64,000 nt of DNA. Origin: Strongylocentrotus purpuratus. Taxonomy: Eukaryota; Echinodermata; Echinoidea; Camarodonta; Strongylocentrotidae. The notes beneath the pieces were generated by a model. That model saw nothing but the letters and a program-made list of their open reading frames with translations, made no database searches and had not been told where the DNA came from. The translations under genes were made by a program, and so were the position numbers. Positions 11,514-21,186 of this stretch are shown here, piece after piece (within the stretch, counting starts at the first letter, position 1; each line of letters opens with the position of its first letter). The stretch spans positions 23,390,923-23,454,922 of the forward strand of contig NW_022145597.1 in the NCBI RefSeq assembly GCF_000002235.5. The letters run 5' to 3'.

Positions 11514-11886
11514 CCCGGCCCCCCCACTCAGAGGTCGGAATGACTGCATGCGTGTTGCCAAAATGTCCGGTAAAGGGGTACTTTTCGTGCGACAAAGTCC
11601 GGCCCGAGAATTGTAAAAAAAGGGGTGTATTTGACTTTTCAACCGGAGATTTCTTTAAAAGGGGGTGTTTTTCTTTTTTTCTCTCATCTCTTTGAACTCC
11701 TGAGAAATTATTCCGAATTTAGGGGGGTACATTGAGCATTTTTCCTGATTTAGGGGGGTCTCCAAGGCGCGAAAAGCCCGCGAAAGGGGGGTTCGGAAAT
11801 ATTGGCAGTGCTCAGATAGGGCGTGCTTTCAAAAAGAGGGTACGAGCATATGCGTACCCTAAATAACACTGAGTGGGGGGGCAGGG
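11514..11886. mobile_element. MITE with CCCGGCCCCCCCACTCAG ends and 8-bp target duplication
   Basis: The left end CCCGGCCCCCCCACTCAG is mirrored by CTGAGTGGGGGGGCAGGG at the right (one mismatch over 18). GTACTTAC flanks it directly on both sides (11,506-11,513 and 11,887-11,894), a perfect 8-bp target duplication as made by hAT-type transposases. The 373-bp interior has G-rich short motifs and no coding frame. Confidence 0.9.
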
Positions 11887-12580
11887 GTACTTACCTTATC
11901 ACAATTATTCTTTTGTTGAACAAACAAGACATAAAGAGAACATAAAGAAGAAAAAAGGTCAAACTGAATTACTTACCAGATCACACAGCACTCTTCACGA
12001 GAATACAGCCAAAGGTCATGCCAGGATTTCTGCGAGAAACTTCCAACTATCTATTGCTGGAAAACAAATGAAAAGTTTCAATTTTTATTATTATTTGCGA
12101 AGTTGACCTGGCCGGGTCTTGTCATACTAGATTACAGTTTGAATTCATAAACATACCGTTTCACTGGTTCTGAGATAAAAATTGGATAACTCGTATAAAG
12201 GAATTCCATAAATTTCGCCTTTGGAAATACGTAATTAAAATTTTAAAAACTTTACATAAAAAAGAAATATGTATTTTTTCTTCTGTCTGATTTTTTATTT
12301 CAATTAGATCTAAATCAAGAAAAATGAGGGAGAAAGTTTTTTTACCAGAACTTCTGGAAGTGGTACAAAATCGGTAGCAATCGATCAATCTACCCCTGTT
12401 GTGCGAGCCGTAAAAGTACCGTCTACATGGGAAATGTTGGCAAAATTCTGTTTTATTAAAGAATGACCCATACCAGATGGTTATTTCTGTCTAACCCAAA
12501 CCATGCTACCTAATCCTGAACTAAACTGAAGTAGTCATTCTTAATAATCACCAACCTAGACCGAAAAATCAGTTCAACAT

Positions 12581-12844
12581 CGCTATTCACAAGGTCTGCT
12601 ATTCATAAGGTCCGCTGTTCATAAGGACCACTGTTCATAAGGACCACTATTCATAAGGTCCGCTATTCATAAGGTCCGCTATTCATAAGGTCCGCTTTTC
12701 ATAAGGACCGCTATTCATAAGGCTGCTTTTCATAATTTGAGAAAAGGGTTCCTATTCATAATACTAGAAAAGCCTGAGGGCCGCTATTCATAATACAAGA
12801 AGACAGTCGCTTTTCATAATAGGAGAAGAGGGTCCCTATTCATA
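12581..12844. repeat. 16-bp minisatellite (GCTATTCATAAGGTCC)n grading into longer units
   Basis: Eight to nine 16-bp units with GGTCC/GGACC alternation run from 12,581 to about 12,720. They then give way to ~32-bp units of the type ATTCATAATA-GAGAAAAG that keep the TATTCATAA core. Alternation of GGTCC and GGACC makes neighbouring units self-complementary, so hairpins can form across unit borders. Confidence 0.9.
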
Positions 12845-13701
12845 CAAAAATAAAAGTCAAATAAGCAATAAACAAAATGATAATAAGAAAGCAAAATGGA
12901 TAGGGGACACCCCACGGCTTAGGGGTGGGTGCAGGGGGGGGGATACCACATGGCCCGAATATTTGTAGAAAACATTCATTGAAAACATACTTTTAAAAAA
13001 TATTAGAAAAAGGCATGCCCCAATAAGATATGTGACCCATCATCCCGGGCCCTAGCCCCCTTCCCCCACCCCCCCATCAGTCCGACCAAGCTGCGTGATT
13101 CGACCCATCCCACCCTGAAGTATTTCCTTGGTACAAGTGCATATTATCGAAAATTCTCGTCCAAGTAGTTCATAGATGGCGTAGCCGGTGTGTGTTTCAT
13201 GGGGGGGGGGGGTGGGGGTGTAGCACCGTTGCCATCAAGGGGTTGATCTAACATGTCCCTAATTCTCAGCAAAGGAAGGAAGCGACAGAGAGGGGGTTAT
13301 AGGGACTTAAGTTATAAACTATATTCAAGCTTTTCGTAAATATACAATACAAGTAAGGATTTTCAAGATTTTAAGCCAAATAAGATTCAATTTTGTGACC
13401 ATAAGGCATTATGGGAACGGTGGCGTCCCCTGTATCATGTCTTTTCTTTTCATCTTTGATAATTATATAGAGACATCCCCATAATCTAGCTAATATATTT
13501 CCCCCGCTCCAGTGGGGACAAGAGAAAGGAAAACATAACACACCCATAATCCTATCATAATTTGCCCCCTTTATGGGAAATCTTGCTCCCCCTCCCCCCC
13601 CCCCCCTCAACTTAGAGTCAAACTTATGAACATTTATTTTGGTGACAATTAAGACGATACATTTTACAAGGAAACCACCTCAGCCCCCCCCCCCCCAAAA
13701 A

Positions 13702-13749
<48 letters not shown>

Positions 13750-13845
13750 TATATATATAAATGTCCAATACCTGACTGTCCGAGTCGTCATCATATAGGC
13801 GTAGGCGGCATGGGGGTGGAGGGTGGGGCTGGATATTTCATAATT
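12845..13845. other. No gene seen; homopolymer and AT runs
   Basis: The stretch has G runs at 12,936 and 13,201, a C run at 13,596, and a C/A/(AT)n compound run at 13,686-13,756. Frames across these runs reflect low complexity only. Confidence 0.6.
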
Positions 13846-14150
13846 CAAATTCAAATTTTATTGATTTAAAAAGAATCTTCAATTTGTGAATGTATGGAAA
13901 GAAAAGGTGAGTAGATCTACACAAATCACAGAACCAATTAAGGCTGTTGTAGTGTGTGTCAGTATCATCAGGACAGAGCCATAACCAACCAGGCCCCTAT
14001 TAGTTATTAGTGTCCCCGCACAGAAATTGTGTACTCAAGTAATAAACATCGACATGTAGTACCCATACTCATCTTTCTATTACAATATTATCAAAACAAA
14101 ACAAAAGGCAAGGGATTGAAACAATGAATGGTACCACAATTATTTGCATA
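13846..14150 (-). mobile_element. LINE 3' tail (truncated)
   Basis: On the minus strand the sequence ends AATAAAATTTGAATTTGAAT, a polyadenylation-like signal followed by a short AATTTG repeat, as in CR1/Rex-type LINE ends. A weak stem-loop (GGACA at 13,971, TGTCC at 14,011) lies about 110 bp inside. No coding part remains. Confidence 0.45.
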
Positions 14151-14789
14151 CTAAGTTAACTAGTTAACACAAACAGTAGAGATCTAAATCTAGACAAAAT
14201 CTAGTCACTAATTTCAAAGTTAAACTCATAGTCTTAGAGCACCCTGACACTTGCACGACATTGGTTTGTGCATGGTTTGCCCATCGTTTCATGCCATGTT
14301 TCTGCCATAACGGGAAGAGTTTGCGGAACATGCTGGAGGATGAGGCCCATGCGGGACAAAGCTTGAAATTTGTGGCAGAATTTTCAAAATGTTTAAAATT
14401 TTGGCACAACAAATTTGGTGGACGACTTTCGTGAACACTTCAGGAACTATGAGTATCCTATACGTATTCTACCTGTGTCCATACTGACTGGTGCGTGCCA
14501 ATGCCCGAGTGGCACGCATGTTTTCAACTAATTCACGATGGATTTACGAATAAATTGCTCATAATTTGTGCATCGGCTGCCGATACTTCCCGCAGTTTTT
14601 ACATTACTTGCGCATTGTTTACCCATGTGCATTCAACGGCACAGAAAACTAAGGAAAACAGGAAAGAAAAAGTGACGGCAAAGAGGGTCTTAATTATAAC
14701 ACTGCGTGAATATTAATGGCGTGAACAATATTTAAGTATGGCGTATATGGGGGAACAAAATTTGTGGAAGTGTCAAGGTGGCTAAACTC

Positions 14790-14971
14790 TTACTTAACTT
14801 AGTCTAAACTCTAGTTTAAAATAAAATGAATAGTAGTAAGTGACAACCTGCAACCATGAGCAACACCATGCATGCACCACTTACTTAACTTAGTCTAAAC
14901 TCTAGTTTAAAATAAAATGAATAGTAGTGAGTGACAACCTGCAACCATGAGCAACACCATGCATGCACCAC
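14790..14971. repeat. 91-bp segment tandemly duplicated
   Basis: TACTTAACTTAGTCTAAACT at 14,791 recurs at 14,882. The two 91-bp copies, both ending ACACCATGCATGCACCA, differ by about one base. The near identity shows a recent duplication, or an assembly stutter. Confidence 0.92.
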
Positions 14972-15384
14972 ACTACATTAGTCTACAGTACAGTCCAGAC
15001 TTAACCGCCGTCGACACTTAATAATTTCAACAGTAATACTCAAAAGTCTACCCATATTTAAAAAAAACAAGGGAAATGATAACACATTAGAGTTTAATTT
15101 AAGATTCATAGCACGAACAATCGTCCGTCTTGACCTCGACCTATAGTATATTGTCCATTGAAATTGATTTTATCGAAATCTCTAGATTTACTAACATCTA
15201 AATCAACAGGTGGGACAATCCGAGTTTTGAGTTCGAAATATCTGCTTAAATGTGTTATAAATTGGTATAATTTAAGCAGCGACTTCAGATTTTCATTAAA
15301 TTCATGCATCTTATCTCATAAAAGTACAACTAGGTACACGAAACACAGTTTACTTACCAATTTTTACATCCCGTTCAGACGATG

Positions 15385-15665
15385 CTACAGATTCGACGGT
15401 TCATCGTCTGCTAGAATTTAAGGAGGGTTGGTTTCATGAACCGACGAATCCGCATTCGACGGTTCATGCAATCGCTCCGCGCAACGTTTCGTTTTTAGTA
15501 AAAATATAAACATATTTTTGTCAAAAATTATCTCAAATCAGCATCTGAAAATTTGTTAGTAGAAAGATATCATAACAGTCAACGCAATTATGGAAAAAAA
15601 AATATTTTGAAAAATTTGCCAAAAATCGACGGATTCGACGGTTCATGTAAACGCCGACGAATTGC
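15385..15665. repeat. Repeat with inverted GATTCGACGGTTCATG motifs (copy 2)
   Basis: GATTCGACGGTTCATCG at 15,388, CATGAACCGACGAATCCG at 15,435, GCATTCGACGGTTCATGCAA at 15,451 and GGATTCGACGGTTCATGTAA at 15,630 are followed by ACGCCGACGAATTG. This is the reverse order of the elements at 6,672-7,045, so the two copies are inverted relative to each other. The A/T-rich middle does not align well. Confidence 0.6.
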
Positions 15666-16081
15666 TTGTCTTTACATTTTCATTTCATAGGGAAAATAGA
15701 GGGGACTGATGAAATGATACATTTTTAGATAGAAAGGGAGAGAGGATATACAGTATGAGAGATGATGAAAATAGAGGAAAGCAGTGTCGCCGGGATGCGA
15801 ATTTTTTTTTCCCAAACAGGTTTACCTACGAGAGTATAATCCTGCCTCCTGATTGGTTCAGAGGTATACGCATCATGAATATTCATGACTGAGCTGAAAG
15901 ATACTAGTAGTATTACGCATGCGCGTGACACCAGGCGAAGCTGCTCATGCAGCTCATCGAAATCCAAGTTTGAGTTCGTTGATGCAGCGCAGCTATAGTA
16001 CGTAGGCTATACACTGCATGCATGGATATGCATGCGCAGTGATTGGCTCTAAGTTATAACTTTTACATGAGCTATAGTATT

Positions 16082-16174
16082 ATGGCGGAGTCTACAAGTA
16101 CAACTCTCTGCAATTTTGGTCGCTCTAAAGAAGAGAATACCGATTTCTTCTGCAAGAACCATACAAGTCTTTAT
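16082..16174 (+). CDS. Possible first coding exon, Cys/His-rich (B-box-like?)
   Basis: ATG at 16,082 sits in a good context (TTATGGCG) and opens 31 codons that end exactly at a strong donor, GTAAGT, at 16,175. The peptide reads MAESTSTTLCNFGRSKEENT and then DFFCKNHTSLY. The FFCKNHTSLY segment, with Cys and His three apart after an earlier Cys, is reminiscent of the start of a B-box zinc finger in TRIM-type proteins, but too little is present to be sure. It lies 230 bp downstream of an ATTGG box in the left arm of the inverted repeat. I could not find the following exon. It may be an isolated relic. Confidence 0.3.
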
Positions 16175-17415
16175 GTAAGTACCACAATATTATTGTGAAA
16201 TTGTAAATCGGCCCATCCCATTTTTATTTTAATGCTTTGAAATTGTCAGTATATAGTGTCAGTAGGTTATGTTATTATGTATTCTGAATTAGTCTCAAAA
16301 GCAGTGACACATGCATGCAATATATATGGAGTCTCAAATTTAGTTGACAGAGGCAGTGAAATAAATGTGTGTGGGGATTGTATCTTAATAACAGAAAATG
16401 TAAAATCATATCCTGTGCATGTCATATCAAGTTTAAATTCATGAAAGTAGACTAGGTCAAAGGTTATGAACCTGCTGTTTGTATTTATTGTTGAAAGCTC
16501 AAATTAATGCAATGAAATGGATGTCCTTTAAATATTGTTTTGATTCTGATTTAAGTAAGATAATCTTGAAAAAAAAGAAGTTTGAAGATATAAAGATTGA
16601 AAAGGACTTAGTCAGATATTCATGTTTAAATAAGAGATGAATCAGTGTAATGTGCACTTGGTATGCATATTAATAATAAAAGCTTGTCTTTGACATGTGT
16701 AGAGCCTGTATATATTACTTTATGTCCTTTGTTTTCTTTGGCCAGGTTCATCTGTCACAAAGGAACCAGAACCACTGATATGTTTGTTTGTTTTGTTTTA
16801 TTTCCACTTTTTCATATCAATACAAAGAAACATACAAATAAATATAATGAATAACATGTAAGTTTGACAAAATTTGTTTCTAGTTAAAATAAAAGTTTCA
16901 TACAAAAGGAAAAAGCAGGAGACCACATGTCGTAAGCGTAAATGCTTGAACATGACCGTGGCCTCTGCCGAGTTAACAAAATAAAAGAACAACCCATGCA
17001 ACTGCATTGTATTCAATGTTAAATAAGATATAAGTGAAGTGATTAAAAGTGAGCATGGCTGAATTAATTTTGAGTGAAAATAACAAAACAAATTTAGTGA
17101 AATATTTCATGTTGAGAAGTGCATTTGTGCAAGGTGCAAAAATTAGCTTGGTGGAACAAAAAAGAGACTAATACCGTGATATTAATTGTGTGTTGGTTTC
17201 AGTTACGGGTGATAATATTAAATGTTTGTCAAGATATCATGCTCGGAGCAACACAGTGGCTTTGACCCACATCCAACCATCTCATGTCGGACCATCCTGA
17301 TAAGATAATTCATACCCCCTTGTGTGTGTCTATTGTGTATTCTTGACAGCTAGTGTGTGCATTTGTTGCTTATGTGTTTGTAAATACATGAGGGTGGGTG
17401 GGTGTGTGTGTTTAT

Positions 17416-17416
<1 letters not shown>

Positions 17417-17450
<34 letters not shown>

Positions 17451-17467
17451 AAGAGAGAGAGAGAGAA
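17417..17467. repeat. (GA)n microsatellite
   Basis: About 50 bp of GA with a few single-base interruptions. Confidence 0.95.
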
Positions 17468-17864
17468 AGATAGTGTTTGTATGTATAGCCTATGTGTGAA
17501 ATTGGAATATTAGTGTGTGTACTGTAAGTGAACTCTTTGAGAAAAAAAATCCTCAGTGTAAAACTATATAAACCAAGCACCAGAATAACCAGAAATGTTC
17601 AAAAACAAACAGACCCCCCCCTTCCCCCAATAAAAATCCCCTCGCACCACAGCTAGCTCACATACATTTTGTACACCTAAATGGCCAGCAAAACTGAAGT
17701 CCACGCGCATGCGTAATACATATACTAGGTACTGCCGCTCAGCCACAGTGCTGTGAACTCAGCTCGTGAATATTCATAACGCGTATACCTCTGAACCAAT
17801 CAGGAGGCAGGATTTTACTCTCATAGGTAAACCCGTTTGGGAAAAAAAATTCGCCGCCGGCATA

Positions 17865-17866
<2 letters not shown>

Positions 17867-17898
<32 letters not shown>

Positions 17899-18006
17899 AG
17901 CAAAAAAAGAAAATAGGCAACATTTGTGGTTACCTCCTTATTTTTAATTTTTTTTTTTGGCAGGGCTCGGGGCCAATTAGATACATATATATATATATAT
18001 ATATAT
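17867..18006. repeat. Long G run and (AT)n
   Basis: A pure run of about 31 G at 17,867-17,897 directly abuts the outer end of the right inverted-repeat arm. An (AT)n run lies at 17,984-18,006. Confidence 0.9.
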
Positions 18007-20830
18007 ACATCTAGCTAGGTTTACGAAAGGTCCTTGGTTTACGGTCAGCTGGGATGACGATCGTAGTCAATAATTTATAAATAATAAAACCTAACTTTTA
18101 TAATATCTATTTTTCGGAATTTCATTGAAATTGGGGTGGGTGTGCATCTAAAACAAAAGAGAGAAGGTCATAGATCATTAGAGAGTGGGAGAGAGAAAAA
18201 CTGAGTGAGAGAGGAATTGGAGAGAAAAAGGATGCAAGAGATGATGGATGTTGAAAGATGAGGTGGTGAAATTATAATTTTATCCTTTTGTAAATATATA
18301 TGAGAAGTTAAAATATTTCTTAATTCCTTTTTAAATGGTCCGTATGTTCCAATACACATGGCATAGCTCTTTAACAACGACATAAAATAATCACAGATTT
18401 ATTATGACATCCCCCCCCCCCCCACAAGTATGTCCCGAGTGGCGCTCTCAGAACAAAGGCGCGTAACAAAGTTAAATACATGAATATACGCGGTGTTTTG
18501 GAACTTTGGTGTTGATTGACATGACGCCTCATTTTAGATAGACAATCAGCCTATACAGTGCGTCCCAAAAAACACTAAACCGAGAATTGCCAATGTTTTA
18601 TCATAACTTAATCATAATTAACATTAATAAATGAAACATATTTGTAGATCAGTGTAGGTCCACGATTAGAGAGAGAGAGAGATAACAAAACAAAAATTGG
18701 GGGGGGGGGGGGGACAAACATCCATAGAGAGAGAGAGAGGAAGATAAGAAAGGAGACATTGGTGATTCGAGATAGATTATCAAGAGAGAGAGATTAAAGG
18801 TGTAGTACCCAAATTACTGCCCACCTACCTGACCCATGCCCTGACCAGGGCAAGGAAGTGGTTGAATTGTTATGCATGTTCCTTCTAATGATGTCGCTTG
18901 AATCCACATTGTCTTTGAAGAAATGATTCACCTACCTGAATAAATGTATACTGCGTCACTTCATCATCAGCCCATCACATCATCATCACCATCATCATGT
19001 TAGTATCAACATCATCATTATTTTTAAATGCGCAAATCTGATTTGTTGAATGAAACGCTTACAAAAAAGATATTAAAATAAAGCGTCTTTACTTACAATC
19101 GATTGCAACTATTTGTGCTATTTGTGCTATCATCACCATCGCTTTTCTTTATCATCATCGCGGCGAATATGCCAACTATCACATATTCATGAGCTAGAAA
19201 AAATATTGATCTCCGTAACATACATCTGCTTTTCAGGACTAATAGTTTGTATTGGATATTGCTACATTGATAGCAAAGTATTCATAATTGCATGCATATC
19301 ATTATATTGGTATTGTATATGGGATATAATGTACAAACTGTACATCCAAATGAAGACTAAAGGATGACGAGGATGGTGTGCGATTCTGGTGAGGAACCAA
19401 AGGAGAAGAGGGCATAGACTGTAAAATTTATACAGAACTTGGTGGAAACAGGTAGGTAATTGATATTGTTCTCGAAGTATTCGTCATAAAAATACATTCA
19501 CTACTAATCGTAGTCGTAAATATTGGCTTGATTGAGGCAGTGAGGGGTCTTAGCCTTGGTTATCACACCCCTAGGAATCACGGGCGGTTCGTGGCTTGAC
19601 GTTTCTTGGTTGGAGTGGCAGGTAGTGTCTTGATGCAGGGGGAGGATAATGATTAATTGTCTGCAAGAGGTAACTTGTGGAAAAACTTACGTATGATTGG
19701 GCGGGCGGGGGGATTGGGGTAGCAGTAGTGTCTCAGGATAATGATTAATTATATGCTACCGGTAGCTTGTGAAAAAAACTTACTTACGTATTGATTGCAA
19801 GACAATAAAGCCATAAACACCCTCGTATATATATATATATATACATATTTAACAGATAAGAGAAATTAAAAACGAAAAACAAATATGTGGCTTATAAAGG
19901 GCCATAGATCATTGTGGAAGTAGACTACCGGTACTAGTATTCCTCACTTCATACCTAATTTATGCATAGTTTTATTAGTTAAAAACAAAACGGGATTTTA
20001 AATCAGAACAAAGCATGCATAAAAAAGTAGTAGAGCCTACAAACACCAGTCATTTTTCAGAAAATCCGTTGTGAAAAACAAGGAAAGAACTCGAAATAGC
20101 ATTAATTATTTTTGAGACTGAATATCATCATAATAATCAAGTGACAAAGAAACAAGATAAAATGAACACCAGCAAGCTAAACTGAAAACACGAGCAATGC
20201 TCGAAATGCGTCTGAAAAGCATGCAGGGCAACAAAATAAAAACGTGTCAAACTATAACTGCAACAACAATTATAACAACACCAACAACAGCGAGGCCGTA
20301 GCGCTGACGGTCTACACCGCCATAGATCTCCCGTTCCGCCCACGTCAATTTGCCTATTACGCTCGGCTAGCTCCTCCCCTTCTATAAAGCTGTTGCTATG
20401 CGGAAATAGCGTTCCGCTAGCTACTGTGCGACGTGCTGGTAAAAAAATGTGACATAAAAAGACAGATATTGGAGGCATTTCCGCTGAAAAATTAACCAGG
20501 TTTTGAGGGATATATCTCGGGAATGAAGCAATTGTAAGTCATGAAAATTGACATATATCATTTGGATGGACATTTCTGAATATTTGTGTTTAAAAATAGT
20601 GAATTCACAGGAAAATCGCTAAGTTAAAAAGATCGTTCTTCGTGATTGTATTCGACCACGTTGTGAGCAAGTTTCCCACGCTGCTATACACTGCTCTCTA
20701 AATATTCTTTGATATTGCCGACTTGTTGTGGCTTCTTGTAAAGAGACGTACGTCTCTGCGAAATTTACCAGACCCTGTTTGCTTTCAACTGTAATGTTTG
20801 GGACATTCCTGGCGCACTCGAAAAATTCCA
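18007..20830. other. No gene seen; short repeats
   Basis: GA microsatellites occur at 18,669-18,682, 18,725-18,740 and 18,784-18,793, with a G run at 18,700. TACAGTGCGTCCCAAAAAAC at 18,554 looks like one end of a Tc1/mariner-type element, but I found no opposite end. Segments near 19,618-19,690 and 19,709-19,790 are diverged direct repeats (shared AGTAGTGTCT, GGATAATGATTAATT, AACTTAC-TA). A 113-codon open stretch at 20,137-20,478 (minus) has no recognisable domain. Confidence 0.5.
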
Positions 20831-20967
20831 TACCCGTTAATGAACTTCCTAACGGGTATGGGACATTTAACGGCAAGGGGACATTTAACGGCAAGGGGAC
20901 ATTTAACGGCAAGGGGACATTTAACGGCAAGGAGACATTTAACGGCAAGGGGATATTTAACGGCAAC
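20831..20967. repeat. 18-bp minisatellite x6 with adjacent hairpin
   Basis: A hairpin TACCCGTTA / TAACGGGTA (9-bp stem, 10-base loop) at 20,831-20,858 is followed directly by six units of GGGACATTTAACGGCAAG. The unit length is a multiple of three, so open frames run through it on both strands (GTFNGK and PLPLNV repeats); this is expected by arithmetic and is not evidence of coding. Confidence 0.93.
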
Positions 20968-21186
20968 TACAGAACCGACCCGTTAGTAACGCGTTATTTA
21001 TAGCGTTAACGTTAAACGCGTTAAATCGTATAGTTTATTTTGACTCATACTGTATGTGCAGCATATGTGATTTCCATCAAGAATGACTCCATTTCTTTAT
21101 TTGTTGATCATTTCAAAAAGTTTCTTTCACAATTTAATCGTTCGACCAGTGCTCAATTCTATCTACCGGTATATTGGAAAACTTAC

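Larger units (their letters stand above)
15789..17866. repeat. Inverted repeat, ~150-bp arms around a 1.75-kb centre
   Basis: The left arm 15,789-15,936 and the right arm 17,696-17,866 are reverse complements. The first ~100 bp match at roughly 90 percent, through a T run, CCCAAAC-GGTTTACCTA, ATCCTGCCTCCTGATTGGTT and CAGAGGTATACGC. Both arms end inwards at TTACGCATGCGCGTG. Each contains a CCAAT-box sequence (ATTGG), so they could be duplicated promoter segments; equally they could be long terminal inverted repeats. I see no target duplication. Confidence 0.75.

Noticed and set aside
12581-12844. CRISPR-like regular repeats
   Set aside because: The units are directly adjacent without spacers and the DNA is eukaryotic. 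It is a minisatellite.
17350-17580. Ser/Leu-rich frame with LSLSLS repeats, and similar at 35,370-35,649
   Set aside because: Translation of (GA)n microsatellites.
20619-21003. Open frames of 91-115 codons with PLPLNV or GTFNGK repeats on both strands
   Set aside because: They result from an 18-bp (multiple of three) minisatellite lacking stops. There is no other coding signal and both strands are equally open.
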